Shown: positions 21,021 to 31,887, numbered from the stretch's first letter. The stretch is 64,000 nt of DNA from Nilaparvata lugens (GCF_014356525.2 NC_052507.1:61437295-61501294); one strand, 5' to 3'. Notes: generated by a model from the sequence alone, not told the origin. Numbers and translations are program-made.

Positions 21021-21613
21021 ACCTCTCTGCTGGAGTCTACTATTGCAGCCTTGAGTCTACTCCATCTGCTCTCCACCTCATCTTCCCCATTCAAAGGAGC
21101 CTGTAGTTTCATTTCGATTTTCTCCTGGTACTGTCTTGCTATAGATTCATCGTTCAGTAGCTCCCACTTTACTCTCTGATAACTACTCCTTTTACCATGT
21201 CTATTTTTAGCAAAAGCTGTGTCTGCTACCAATAAATAGTGATCTGTTGAGAGCTCTGCTCCTCTTATTACTTTTACATCGTTGATTGAGCTCTTTAATT
21301 CTTTTGGAACCAAGAAGTAGTCTATAAGGCTGGATCCCTGAGCTGACTCAAAGGTGATTTTGTGAATCCTCTTATGGTTATAGTATGAGTTGGCTACTAT
21401 CATGTTATTCAGGGCGCATAAATCAAGTATTCCCTCTCCATTTGTATTGACCACATTTTCTCCTCCATATGGTCCTAAAATTCCTTTGTTAGTCTGGTTG
21501 TCTTGCCTAACTCTTCCATTTAGGTCTCCCATTATTATCACTCTTCTCCCTGCAGTTTCGTTAATATCAATCTGTCTTTGCAGTTCATCATAAATTTCTT
21601 CTTTTTCCACCAA
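20876..21613 (-). pseudogene. RTE endonuclease, C-terminal part
   Basis: A 245-codon minus-strand frame. It contains the endonuclease blocks RRVIIMGDLNGRVRQD (GDxN active-site block, about residue 25), NTNGEGILDLCALNNMIVAN, FESAQGSSLIDYFLVPKELK and GAELSTDHYLLVAD (S-DH block, about residue 145), followed by the start of the linker to the RT. The GDLNGRVG-type block with NxNGxxLL/ID is typical of RTE endonucleases. It overlaps the RT frame by about 145 bp in a different phase, so a shift is needed near 20990. Confidence 0.85.
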
Positions 21614-21634
21614 GTCTACATCTTCTGTTGGTGC

Positions 21635-22069
21635 TTATGCCTGAATGAGAGTAATTGATACTTCCAGATCTAAACAAAGTGTTATCAATCTCCAGCTAAC
21701 TGCCTTCCATGATGTCACCTTTCTATCCATCTCTTCTGTGACAATAAAACCCACACCTCCTTTTGCCCTGGCATTCATTGCCACACCAGAGTATCTCAGT
21801 ACATAATTTCCATCCATCACCTGAGTTCCATTTCCCTTCTTCTTTACTTCACTCATTCCTAGCAAGGACATTTTGTACTTTTTCATCTCCTCTATCACCT
21901 CCACTTCCTTTCCATTCAATGTCTCAATATTCCATGTCCCAAATCTGATAGTGCGTTTCCTTTTATTATTCAGTAAATCCTTTCCTGGTCTGAGGCTAGT
22001 TATGTGACTTTGAATCTGAGATAATCCGATGCGTGGGGGATTAGCCCAACGACATCTTCTTTGGAGCAC
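21635..22069 (-). pseudogene. RTE endonuclease, N-terminal part
   Basis: A 144-codon minus-strand frame. It starts MLQRRCRWANPPRIGLSQIQ and contains RFGTWNIETLNGKEVEVIEE (first endonuclease block, intact GTWN), KMSLLGMSEVKKKGNG (the SE of the catalytic glutamate block), LRYSGVAMNARAKGGVGFIV and a stretch ending LITLCLDLEVSITLIQA, then a stop. The next block (YAPT-like) is followed by the frame 20876-21613, so one stop separates the two halves. The same stop is present in copy 1 (4683), showing the two copies share it by descent. Confidence 0.85.
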
Positions 22070-22083
22070 TTCTTTGTCTGACT

Positions 22084-22213
22084 CCTACCCTTCGACCTGT
22101 CCGGCTTGGGAGGCCCTACTGGTAGTTACACTACCGCCCGCATAGCTCTTGGGGTCAAAGGAGTACACAAGAGCCCCTCCACCACGACAAGGTGTTGTGC
22201 TCCCTATGAGGGG
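22084..22213 (-). other. RTE 5' UTR with pseudoknot-like inverted segments
   Basis: Beginning at the first base of the element, CCCCTC (22213-22208) can pair with GAGGGG (22179-22174). CATAG, just inside it, can pair with CTATG (22145-22141). A small CACC/GGTG hairpin lies between the P1-like strands, and CTCTTG/CAAGAG forms a further stem. The crossing arrangement resembles the nested pseudoknot of HDV-like ribozymes, which are known at the 5' ends of some non-LTR elements. Catalytic residues are not established, so this is a structural suggestion only. Confidence 0.35.
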
Positions 22214-22223
22214 AATCGAAATT
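22214..22223. repeat. Target-site duplication, right (RTE element)
   Basis: AATCGAAATT matches 18975-18984 exactly and directly abuts the 5' end of the RTE element. Confidence 0.85.
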
Positions 22224-24169
22224 AATCACAAAAAGTAATGCAATTAATAATATTATTATAAAAAAGATAATATTCGAAAGTTCAGTAATATCATTTGAAA
22301 CATTTAAAAATGTTGTGTCATCTGCATATAAAATTGTTCTACTCACAACATTGTAAGGCAAGTCATTTATGCTTATTAAAAATAACAGAGGGCCCAGGAC
22401 GGAGCCTTGAGGTACACCATATTTTAATTTGATTAGCTCAGACCATTGTCCATTGATATATACAGATTGTTCTCTGTTTTTCAAGTAAGAGTTGAAGAAT
22501 GCCAGAGAATTCTCTTGAAACCCATAATAATGGAGCTTCTCCAGCAGATCAGCATGGTCCATACAATCAAATGCTTTACTCAGGTCACAGAAGGTGACCT
22601 GAGCATAACACCTACTCTCAAAGGCCTGAATTATCTCACATACCAGATCCTCAACTGCATCCACTGTTGCTCTACCTTTTCTAAATCCCCATTGGGCACC
22701 AGACAATATATTATTCTTTTTAAAAAACTCATTAACCTGCTCACATATAATCTCATATCAGCTTAGACAGTACAGGCACTAAAGATACTGGACGATAGCT
22801 CTCTGGTTCATTCCTCGATCCCTTCTTGAATAGAGGGCAAACCTTTGAGATCTTAAGTTCATCCGGAAAACTACCTTCCTGAAGTATTCTGTTAATACAT
22901 TTAGTAAGAGGCTTTACAATACATGGAATTATCTTTTTTATTTGACATTATTTTAATTTATTTGACATAATATAATAATCATTACTGCAAGAGTTGCTTA
23001 AATGTTTTGCAGCCTTTAACACATCATCTTCAATAACATACTCCAGTCAATAGACCTCATCTCATCAATCAGATTCGAAAGTTTTTTCTCAGGTAAAACC
23101 ATTTTGTAAAATGAATTTGTTGTGTTTTCCAAATTCAGGGCTGTTTTTGTTATTTTTTGTGTTATTAAACTAACCACCAATCCATCATGGTCTGTGAACA
23201 GAAAGTCCCTAACTACTCTACATTTTCCTCTATCCAAGTGACAATTTACAAAAACATTATCAAGACAATTGCTGGAAATTTAAACAGTAGCAGTTATATT
23301 GACGAAGAAGGTTGAGAAACTCCAAAGCAGTAGGCTTCGATGTTGTTAGATCAAAATCCGCATTGAAATCACCTCCAGCTACTATTACATATTCTTCCCA
23401 CTTGGACAAAAAAGAGAGAAGATTTTCAAGAGCACTTAAAAATAAACATGGATCATGGCCTGGAGAATGATAAATACAAACTATTATTACTTTTAATTTG
23501 TCTACAATGACAGCTGCTGCTTCAAGATTGAACTTAGAAGAATAAGCATATATGTTCAAAGCTCTTGATTCAATATTGTTTGCAACAAAAATAGCAGCAC
23601 CACCTCTAATGTGCTCTGTTCTACAGTATTGAGCAGAGCAATAAAACCCTTCAGGATGAGAATATACCAGCTCATCCTTACAAAGCCAATGCTCCATCAA
23701 ACATAAGAATGAGATAGGAGCAGCTGAATCTCTGTTCAAGTCCAAGACTAAAATTTTCCAATAGTAAAGACTTTCTATTCAACCCCTGGATATTTAAGAA
23801 TAAAAAACCCATACCTGTTCTTTCAATTGATTTTCTTGTTGGAGATGTACTATTGATATTATTTCTATAATTATTGTTTCTTAAGTTATAACTATTGCTA
23901 TTTATAATTATCATTACTACTGTTGTTGTCATAAATTATTTTAGATGCCGTAATTGCTATTCCACTTTCATTATTATCTATATTGTTCCGTTCAAAGCCA
24001 GGCCTGATATGTAAATATCTAAAAAATCAGTCTCTTCAAGGGATTGATGTAATGTTGAAAAGTTGTAACCGGTAGTGTTTGAAGCTGTGGGGACCATAAT
24101 ATCGGGCATTAGAGAGTTTGGAGGACTAGGTGTAACAGGGAAAGATCCCAAACACTGAAAAATAGGTGA
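22224..24169 (-). mobile_element. Jockey/CR1-group non-LTR retrotransposon, truncated (copy 2)
   Basis: This is the second copy of the fragment at 5272-7726. On the minus strand: MGFLFLNIQGLNRKSLLLEN (23932-23678), endonuclease LCLMEHWLCKDELVYSHPEG with VVAGGDFNADFDLTTSK (23745-23260), FTDHDGLVVSLITQKI (23237-23016), then RT from QWGFRKGRATVDAVEDLVCE through FCDLSKAFDCMDHADLLEKL and GVPQGSVLGPLLFLISINDL to YADD (22706 to about 22290). The RT frame here is longer and cleaner than in copy 1. An internal deletion of about 530 bp (at 23035) removes part of the endonuclease-RT linker. A further 14-bp deletion lies near 23272 (relative to copy 1). The element is cut off just after YADD by the RTE insertion point. 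Confidence 0.85.
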
Positions 24170-24179
24170 TTCAATCTCT

Positions 24180-24300
24180 TCATTTTATATTTTTATTGAA
24201 ACTGTCATTTATTTTAGTTAGTAGTGTTTTCATTGCTTCTTCAGTTCCTTTATTCTTCAAAAATCCATACTGAGTCCCACTGAAAAAACTAATGTGGTTG
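24180..24300 (-). pseudogene. Reverse transcriptase fragment
   Basis: A short minus-strand stretch reads SGTQYGFLKNKGTEEAMKTL and then LTKINDSFNKNIK. The QYGFxKNxxTExA block is the conserved RT motif 3 region of Jockey/CR1-type elements. No further RT sequence is attached, so it is a small orphan fragment. Confidence 0.55.
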
Positions 24301-25430
24301 AAAAAAAATTAATTAATAAACTAAATTAACATGCTTTCCCTGGCTCTTTTTTAATTCAATTACTCAATGCTAATGAATTTGATAAATCGATCATTGAATA
24401 AGGAATTAAAAACGAGAAAACATTGATTGTACTATAATATTATTTCTCTCACAATCCTTCATCTTGTTTGTGTACTGTACCGTATATTATATGTAGAATC
24501 AATAGATCATCTTGCTCAATCCCTCAGGAGGAGGATCTCTTTTTTCAGAAAAATTATGGCTTTCACATACTTGATCAGGAAATAGTTTTCTGGTTGAATC
24601 TCTCTAATTGGAAACTACAACAAAATATAAGGGTGAATATAATATACGTAAAGCATGCATACATGAGGAATTCTCAATAATTGAGAATTGTATTAAATAC
24701 TTGCTCTCGTATTGTGAAACACATATCTCTCATGTATTATTTATGAGAGGAATTCTCAAATGATACTTGTTCTCTTATTGTAAAACTCTCATTCTTTATT
24801 ATTTATTCGTGAGAAGGAAAATCAACTCTTCATGATCCAATAATAATGTATTTAATAATGATGAATCATTATTTGAAAAGTATACGTATGAATATGAATA
24901 ACTCAAACTATAAGTATAGATTGTGCCTTAGTCACTGAGTAGAAATAATTTTGAAACCAAAGTTCTTTATCAAAAATTCAATTGATATTTAATTGTTGAT
25001 CAATCCAATTGATAAACAAACAAAATCATCAAATATCTTTTTACCAATGACGTTTTGAGACAATTTTTCAGAAAGAATGACCAAACTTCCAAAATCTATT
25101 TTTTCAATCTTCTTTTACTTGGAACTTTGAACAGTTTTGGGACAGTTTGAGCCTGTTATTCTCTTCTCATCTCAACAATATAAATTTTAAATGTTCAAAT
25201 GTACCTTCAAAAGATTTTTAAATGCTTGAATAAGTGAATAAAAAAATTTATTCAAATTATATTCAATATTGTTCCAGTCATCCAACAGCAGCCCATATTG
25301 CAATTATGAGAAAAAAAGTATCGTGTGTGTTGATAAAGTATAATACTAATATTCCACCTTGACGGCCTTCTTCACATCCCTATACCCTCCTACTATTGTC
25401 AATTATAATTACAATAATGGATTCACGAAT
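24301..25430. other. No recognisable gene
   Basis: AT-rich. An imperfect repeat of about 85 bp (GAGGAATTCTCAA...CTTGTTCTCTTATTGT against CTTGCTCTCGTATTGTGAAA) lies at 24660-24810. No coding signal or RNA gene is seen. Confidence 0.5.
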
Positions 25431-25438
25431 GTCAATAA

Positions 25439-26980
25439 TTAACTACAGCGTTTTGCAATCAAATTCAAATATTTCAAACAAACAAAAAACAAATTCTTAT
25501 TTCTGCGATTCTCATTAAAATTATTACTTGGTCTGCTATTTTGATTTATATGCTTGAACTGATTATTATCCTCTTGTCTTTCAGTTGGTGAAAAAACCCC
25601 TACAGGATTCACTTTCTTTCCTTGCTTACTTTTATAATACTCAGCATTGCTAAACTGTTCTAGTAATTTGATGAACTCTTCTGGATTATTCATGTTCCTG
25701 ATTACAGCAGCAGTATTTATTGTTCCATCATAGAGTTCTCTAAGAAACCCAAAAATAGTATTTTTTTCAATAGTAGGAATAAAATCTTTTGCAATATTCA
25801 AGTTTTGAGGAAATACTCAGTCATACTAAGTATTCCTCCAATTTTATATTTACCAAATCGAAGATCATCCTTAGCCTTCTTTTGACTTTCTTTTGACCAT
25901 TAGGTATCAATGAATTTAAGTACAAAATCATCGAAATCAATCAAATCCATCTTAATCCCACCATTCTTTCAAATTTGTTCCTTGGTCCAAATTATTTTCT
26001 AAAACTCCTTGGATATGATGCCAGTTTGTGACATGATTCTTTTCAAGATAATTTTCCAAATTAACAATGAAAATCATTGGATTTCTTTTGTTCATCTTCA
26101 TGTGAATATCATATCTATCAAATTGAACCTGACCAACAGCAACTGAATTCCCAGAAATGGTTTTGTTTGACTCCAAAATTTTATTTTGAATTAGGCCTAT
26201 CTCAATTTCATGTACACCTACGGTTTTCTTCAACTGTCCTAACTCATCTTATTGAATTTTTATTTCATCATCTAGATTACTGATATTTTCATGAATATTT
26301 ATAATTTGTTCTTTATTTTTAAGATTGGTTTCAATCTGTTGTGTGGTACTTGGTTTTATTTCTGACACTTCTTTACTCAAAGCCTTATCTATTACTACAA
26401 TCTTGTCATTAAGTTGAAAAAATTATTTTTCATTCAGAGTTTGATTTACAGTTACCGTACTTGATTTTCAATGCAATTCATGGTTTTGTTTAATGATTTC
26501 ACATCCTCATCTATCTTTTCATAATTTTTTTTGAAAGTTTTGTTCAGTTTTTCTAAAGCTTTCTTCATAAGATCAATGTCCTGTTTCATTTCTTCTTTTA
26601 TTGTTAATATTAGATTCTTATTAGCTTACTCACTTTGCTTAATAGTATTTCCCAGTTTCTTACATTTTCCCTCAAGTTTCTTATAAAATTATGATTTGTT
26701 CCCTATTCTGCTCTAATAAGATTTAAAACTTTTCATCAAATCTCTTATTTTGAATTTCAAACTTTCCATTATTTTGTTTCAATAATGTTAATATAGCCAT
26801 GAGCTCATTTTCTTGTGAAATCGTTTCAAAATTGGGATTGATAATGGAACATGTTGTGTCCTTACCTGCTTCAATGCTTCCATTTTGAGAATCTTCCCAT
26901 TCTTGCAAAGTGATGCTGAATGAATCTTCTTGGGAAGATTCATTCTTTTCTGAATATGATTGTACCAATAGATGATTCAT
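25439..26980 (-). pseudogene. Gag-like ORF of an LTR-type retroelement (decayed copy)
   Basis: Minus-strand pieces read in order: an acidic N-terminus ending SQENELMAILTLLKQNNGKF (26980-26723); a long Lys/Glu/Asn-rich coiled-coil region with stops (26720-26280); NPMIFIVNLENYLEKNHVTN followed by WHHIQGVLENNLDQGTNLKE and WWD (26233-25952); then IAKDFIPTIEKNTIFGFLRE and MNNPEEFIKLLEQFSNAEYY with an Asn-rich tail (25801-25439). A coiled coil followed by a P..F...L..YL / W......L.G.....W capsid-like core fits a Ty3/Gypsy-like gag. No zinc knuckle, protease or polymerase is seen. A second, more decayed copy is at 40505-41160. Confidence 0.55.
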
Positions 26981-27180
26981 TTACAAATTTCATAGGATTG
27001 TGTGCCATTTTCAATTTTTGTGATCATGTTATACCTATGCATTCAGGTTAAAACTTGGTATCAGTTCCATTCGGTTATTGTGAAATTCATTCTATTTTAA
27101 TTTCAAAAATTAAACAGGTCTGAATATGGGATACCATTTTGAGACGTTACTCTTTTTTGAAACTTATTTTTTATTATCAA

Positions 27181-27293
27181 CTAGCTGGCCCGGCGAACTT
27201 CATACCGCCAAATAGTTGGATGCATCTCATGACAAAATTTAGCTGGATGCACAGCACCTGATGAGGTGCGATGCAGCATTTTATTTATATAGA
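27181..27293 (-). mobile_element. 113-bp mini-Helitron
   Basis: On the minus strand the element begins after A with TCTATATAAATAAAATGC (5' end at 27293) and ends CGCCGGGCCAGCTAG (3' end at 27181), followed by T. A GGCG...CGCC hairpin lies just before the end. TC start, CTAG end, a 3' hairpin and insertion between A and T are the standard Helitron boundary signals. No coding capacity. An internal GCACCTCATCAGGTGC palindrome is also present. Confidence 0.7.
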
Positions 27294-27595
27294 TAATTTT
27301 CCAACTGCAAAATAAATAATTTACTAAAAATCAATTAATTCTGAACACCAAAGACAGCACAATTATTTGAAACAAAGCAATGTCTTTAGAGCATGTAAGT
27401 ACCTGAGGCCGCACTGCTGGATGGTTATACACAGAAGTCATTTTGTTTTTAGTCGGGGCGTTTGTGAAAAAATACATGGGCGGTTATGAAGCAGCACACA
27501 CTCTTGTCTACTATCTACTGACAGCTGTTGTATGACGCAATGATTATAACAGCTGATTTCTATTTCTGTGTGTGGCCAGCTCACAAATCTCCTCC

Positions 27596-27970
27596 TAGTC
27601 CGGGCACAAATGTCATGAATAAGGAGGAACTCCGTGGTCATTTTTGGGTAACAGCCGTGGAGGATGTCTCAATTTCTTCATTAGGTCTAGCAGCATGATA
27701 AGGATCGTGATGATGATGATGATGATGATAAGTCGAAATCACAGGCAAACACCTCGGAAACAAGATGGCCGCTAAAATTTTTAGGGTTTTGCTATATTGC
27801 TTGTATTTCAATAACCGTTTCAGATATTCAACCGTTTTACTAGACGAAAATATTTTTTAAATCTTCCTCTACAATTCTTGTACTATAAAATTTCCCTCTA
27901 AAACGCATATTTTTTTTACTTATAATCTTCAAAAGCCCAAAAAAACTATTTTTCAATTTTTTTTTCAAAT
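27596..27970 (+). repeat. Terminal-repeat arm of an unclassified element (left)
   Basis: From TAGTCCGGGC to about CAAATTTCA, this segment matches the reverse complement of 35473-35817 along its length, and 29239-29430 in direct orientation for about 190 bp. Shared strings include ATGTCTCAATTTCTTC, AAGTCGAAATCACAGGCAAA and CTCTAAAACGCATAT. A short GAT microsatellite (27709-27731) is expanded in this copy. Confidence 0.75.
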
Positions 27971-28848
27971 TTCATTCCATTATAGCTTTTTGTGTGCAAG
28001 AGATACTGAGAAATTTTAAATCTATGGAACTTAGAGCGTTTTTCAACTTTGGAACGATATATCTTCATGCGCTGTACATCGAAAAATCAGTTCTCCAGCG
28101 CCCTCCAAAGAAAACCCTGCATGATTTCTGGTGCGTTTTTCCATAGTTATGAGGTAACAAACTAGAAGAATGAAATTGATTTTTTCATGACTACTTCAAG
28201 ATAGAGACTTTCAAATGGTCTCAATCTCTTCGCTACAACAAGACAAATAAGAGTATTGGTAATGGAAACTACAAAAATATTCGACATCATTAAAAAATTC
28301 AAGAAGGCGTCATTATTGACAGAAATTTTTATATCACTTGCTATTCAGTTATTGTAAGAGATATCGGATTTGTTTTATCATCAGAGTGTTTTGAATTAAC
28401 CAAACTATGATGCTTTAGATATATTCTTCAATACTGTGCCAATAATATTGGTGTTTGTTCCCCGGTAGCACAAGAACGTTGAAAAACTTTAGCATATTGT
28501 GGAAATATTACATAAATATGAAATTCTTCTCTAACATTCAGTTTTCCACTTTTATCACCATAATCTAGTATTTTCATATTGGAATTTATATCTGTGAAAT
28601 TATGACACACATTATACAGTAGTAGTTGAGTAATAGTAGAGTTATGAAAGAATTGAGCAATTACTTATGCCTTGATATTTCATCTTCAGAATTAAATTCT
28701 CTACAAGATTCATCCACATGGTGGTACTGGAATTACTCTCTGTCTAATTAAATAGGTACATGTGTGAAAAAGCAAAATAATAACTATTTCATCCTACTTT
28801 GAGTAGAAATTATTTCTGTTCATTTTATGTTGTTAAAGGTGTAGTAAC
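27971..28848. other. No recognisable gene
   Basis: AT-rich DNA following the left repeat arm. It may be interior sequence of the repeat whose arms lie at 27596 and 35817. No coding signal. Confidence 0.5.
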
Positions 28849-29105
28849 ATCAAAAAACAACACAATAAGGAAATTGAAAAGAAATTTTATTTATTGAGTT
28901 ATTTTTTGCATTTCTGTTTCTCAGCAGACATCACTCTAACCAACGCATATTTCAGCCAATCTTCAATGGCGTTCTAACACAATAAGAAAATTTAAAAGAA
29001 ATTTCATTCATTAAGTTATTTTTTAAATTCTTGTTCCTCAGCAGACATCACTCTAACTAACACATATTTCAGCCAATCTTTAATGGCGTCCTCCACCTCC
29101 TTCTC
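28849..29105. repeat. Tandem duplication (about 127-bp unit, two copies)
   Basis: The strings AACACAATAAG, AAAAGAAATTT.ATT.ATT.AGTT, CTCAGCAGACATCACTCTAA and ATATTTCAGCCAATCTT occur in the same order in 28850-28975 and 28976-29100. The two copies are about 85 percent alike by eye. Confidence 0.75.
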
Positions 29106-29238
29106 CACTCCCACACATTCTCTCTCACTTATTGATCTTTTTACAGCATCTGAAACATAATATTATATGCAATGAAATAAACACCTTGGCTACCAAAAGA
29201 ATTTAAGTAGCTTTAAAAGCTGCGTTTACACCAAATAG

Positions 29239-29430
29239 TCCAGGCGCAAATGTCATTCTGTGGTCACTTTTGAGTAACAGACGTGGAAGATGTCTCAATT
29301 TCTTCGTTATGTCTAGCATAATAAGGATCGTGAAGATGATAAGTCGAAATCACAGGCAAACACCTCGAAAGCAAGATGGTCGCCAAAATTCTTAGGGTTT
29401 TGCTATATCACTTGTATTTCAAATATTAAG
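29239..29430 (+). repeat. Truncated third copy of the 27596/35817 repeat arm
   Basis: Begins TAGTCCAGGCGCAAATGTCA and ends GCTATATCACTTGTATTTCAA. It has the same orientation as the left arm. It is preceded by GCTGCGTTTACACCAAA, a string that reappears inverted beyond the hairpin MITE at the right side (TTTGGTGTAAAC near 35971), suggesting shared flanks. Confidence 0.65.
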
Positions 29431-29439
29431 ATACCCTAT

Positions 29440-29652
29440 TCAACCCCCTAGGTTATCTAATAATTGTGATGTATTGCTACAACGCGGTTTAGGTACAGTG
29501 GGATATGGGTCGGGGTCAGAAGCCGTACTGATAGGTGGAGTTACTGGACTTACACTTCTTCCCCTATCCTGATTCTTTACCCTCTGCTTCATTTGCAAGA
29601 TTTTTAATTTCAGGGGGAGAGTATTTGCCCGTGTCATTACTGGCCGACTCAA
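29440..29652 (-). other. Short open frame, no recognised function
   Basis: A 70-codon minus-strand frame just beyond the Helitron 3' end, Pro/Ser/Lys-rich (VTPPISTASDPDPYPTVPKP). It has no motif I recognise. It could be a fragment of another element's ORF1 or non-coding. Confidence 0.2.
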
Positions 29653-29687
29653 CTTTTACTATGGTTAATATAACTATATAATACTAG

Positions 29688-29760
29688 CCATCAGGTTCGG
29701 TTTGCTCGCCATATCCGTCTAGCCAGGGGCTCCGCCCCCTGGACCCCTGACTGGATCGTC
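29688..29760 (+). repeat. Helitron subterminal inverted repeat, 3' side
   Basis: CCATCAGGTTCGGTTTGCTC...CCCCTGACTGGATCGTC matches the reverse complement of 34877-34953 (about 80 percent by eye). It includes the GC-rich terminal hairpin. Confidence 0.7.
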
Positions 29761-30111
29761 GAAAAATGAGATCAGCAGCAATTATTTAGTGCAGGGTGGA
29801 CAACTTTGTTAGGATATTATGAGAATTATTGTACTCCACTCTACTCTACTCTAACGAACTCTAATGATATGAATAACCTGAGGGTGTTCTTTAATGTTAA
29901 ACCATCTCAAGTACTCAATTTAAAATATGTTTTATCTAACATACAAAGGCTAGGAGTCCCCCAGCTCAATGCTGTATTATCTGCTCAATGGCAGGGGTAT
30001 CATTGGTGCCACCCAAGTATTTGTAGCTCTAAATTTGTCATGTTAATTCTTCACTGTAGGTATGCCGTTCAGATGGACAGCATAATATAAATGTGTGATC
30101 AGCAAACTCTA

Positions 30112-30873
30112 TCATTTTTCAAATACTTCCTTGTAAACCACATTCCTAGTTTCCCCCTCTGGCTGAAGGATGAACAGACTTCCAGGTGAAGTCACTCGTG
30201 AGCAAGCAACATATAACTGGCCATGAGAAAAACAGTCAGTACTCAAGTCCACTCCAGCTACTTTCAAACTCTGTCCTTGTGCTTTATTGATGGTCATTGC
30301 ATAGCACAATTTCACAGGAAATTGTAAGCGTTTGAACTGAAAGCTGTATTCTGTTGGGATGAGGGGAATCCTTGGTATGTATACTGTTTCTCCCTGATTG
30401 GCTTCAGTAATTATTTTTGCTTCAATCACATGTTTTTTCAGAGAAATGATTTGAAGCCTGGTCCCATTACACAACTTTGGTGGGTTTAAATTACGTAAAA
30501 GTATGATTGGTGTTCCAACTCTCAGGGTGAGGTTATGTGGTGGAAAACCTGGTGAATCAAGGGTATTCAAGAATTCTACTGGGTAATGCACAGCATCCTC
30601 AATGTCAATCACAGAATCAACAGATTCATATCTCATGACTGCTGTTGAGAGCTTTTCTAATAGGAAATTGTTTATGGAATTCACTAACTCATTGGTAGGA
30701 GTGAGTATGGCTCTTTCCCTCAACCATGAAGCACAATCCCTGTGAGAATTTTCAATATCTGGATGTATTTTGCTTGTCAAACTCATAAGATCTTCTACCA
30801 CTTGACTAAGACCACTGGGAATCTTGATTTTTTCTTCTTCCTCCAAAAGCATTCCATTTCCTACTCTCAACAA
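30112..30873 (-). pseudogene. Helitron PIF1-like helicase, C-terminal part
   Basis: A 253-codon minus-strand frame. It contains RAILTPTNELVNSINNFLLE (helicase motif with TPTNxxV), HNLTLRVGTPIILLRNLNPP with LCNGTRLQII, then FPVKLCYAMTINKAQGQSLK (motif V-like TINKAQGQ) and FSHGQLYVACSRVTSPGSLF (motif VI). These are the C-terminal blocks of the PIF1-type helicase fused to Rep in Helitrons, which unwinds DNA during rolling-circle transposition. Motifs Ia-III and the Walker A/B region are absent: the upstream frame (30925-31623) is Rep/linker sequence and leaves no room for them. Confidence 0.85.
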
Positions 30874-30924
30874 TATTTTAGAGAACTCTTCTGACTTTAT
30901 TTCATTGTGTAGTCCCAGTGAGCA

Positions 30925-31623
30925 TCAAGGGCTCTTATCAAGGGCTTTACAGGCCATTTGGAATGTTGATTGGACTTCTCCATTCACAGTCTTCAAAGCA
31001 TCAAATGATGTGGTTCCATGAACCTGGTGCAATAGGAGACATAGATAATAGCATTCAGAATTGCCAGGATGAACTGTATATACTCTGCCTAAAGTATGAT
31101 CTCTCTTCACCCCTGGATATCCTCCTACACTAACTCCTTGTTTCCTCCTAGAGAACTTGTTCCCTTTCCAGATATAATAAGCTGTAACTTCATTATACTT
31201 GAAAGTCCTTGCAAAGTTGTCACTATTGCAAAATTCAAAAAAACCAAGGAGAGTTGTTTTTGGTGGGTTAATTACTCTATCCATAACATTATTTTCATCA
31301 AAGGAAATTCTTTGACCATTTTCAAGATGTACAACAAGTTGCATTACAGGAGGGTATCTTTCATGGATAGGAAAGCAAAGAATGCGCCAAGCTGCCTCAG
31401 AGCTACTAATATATCGCCCTGCTTCATATTTTAGCACCTCATCCATATCTTCAATTGTGAAAACTGCTTGATCTGATCCTTTGTTAACATATTTACAGAT
31501 ATATTTGATGGATTTAACTGAATTGCAGAACTCAACATTTATGTGTGCACAGAAGGTGCGAGATAGAATGGAACTGTAAGGAGCTACCCAATGATTGTCA
31601 AGAATATTTTCATTGATATTCAC
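30925..31623 (-). pseudogene. Helitron Rep domain, C-terminal part
   Basis: A 232-codon minus-strand frame. It has HWVAPYSSILSRTFCAHINV followed by EFCNSVKSIKYICKYVNKGS, which is the Rep tyrosine block (KYxxKYxxKG). It continues to YEAGRYISSSEAAWRILCFP and FDENNVMDRVINPPKTTLLG, then GNSECYYLCLLLHQVHGTTS, the linker into the helicase. The Rep tyrosine region is thus kept, but the HUH region that should precede it is missing from this and the neighbouring frame. A stop and shift near 31625-31655 separate it from the next piece. Confidence 0.8.
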
Positions 31624-31653
31624 AGTGTATCCACCATCTGAGCAAGATCGCCT

Positions 31654-31887
31654 TCAATATAGTGGGTAGCCATCCTCTCCAGTTTGAGTTTCTTTTGAAA
31701 GTGGTTGAGGATATTTTTTGTGCAAGCTCCACTTCCATCCAGCATCATGGTTAACTTGAAAGTCCTTTTGGTCTTCAGTAATATTATCCACAGCAGCAAT
31801 GAAATCTAAAATATATTTGTTGTGCTTATGTAGCATTTTTTGAAGTTCTTGCACCAGTTCTGGCTTAACCCCGGACAGATACTGCAA
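31654..31887 (-). pseudogene. Helitron Rep domain, middle fragment with deletion
   Basis: A 77-codon minus-strand frame. ELVQELQKMLHKHNKYILDF is the early Rep block; after NHDAG it jumps directly to WSLHKKYPQPLSKETQTGED and GYPLY, which belong just before the Rep tyrosine region. In intact Helitrons about 300 residues, including the HUH metal-binding motif, lie between these. The sequence therefore records an internal deletion at about 31745. Confidence 0.75.

Larger units (their letters stand above)
18985..22213 (-). mobile_element. Full-length RTE-clade non-LTR retrotransposon
   Basis: The 3229-bp element is read on the minus strand. The 5' end at 22213 starts CCCCTCATAGGGAGCACAAC. One long ORF (endonuclease, reverse transcriptase, C-terminal region) spans 22069-19015. 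The 3' end is a GAAGAA-type microsatellite (18985-19012). Flanking AATCGAAATT copies form a 10-bp target-site duplication. The ORF is broken by a stop near 21635, by shifts near 20990 and 20000, and by a mutated catalytic motif, so this copy is inactive. The insertion site is immediately beside a Jockey-like fragment. Confidence 0.88.

Noticed and set aside
20173..21179. Several Ser/Leu/Phe-rich plus-strand frames
   Set aside because: All are antisense to the RTE reverse transcriptase and endonuclease.
31096..31434. A 112-codon plus-strand frame
   Set aside because: Antisense to the Helitron Rep frame; no motif.
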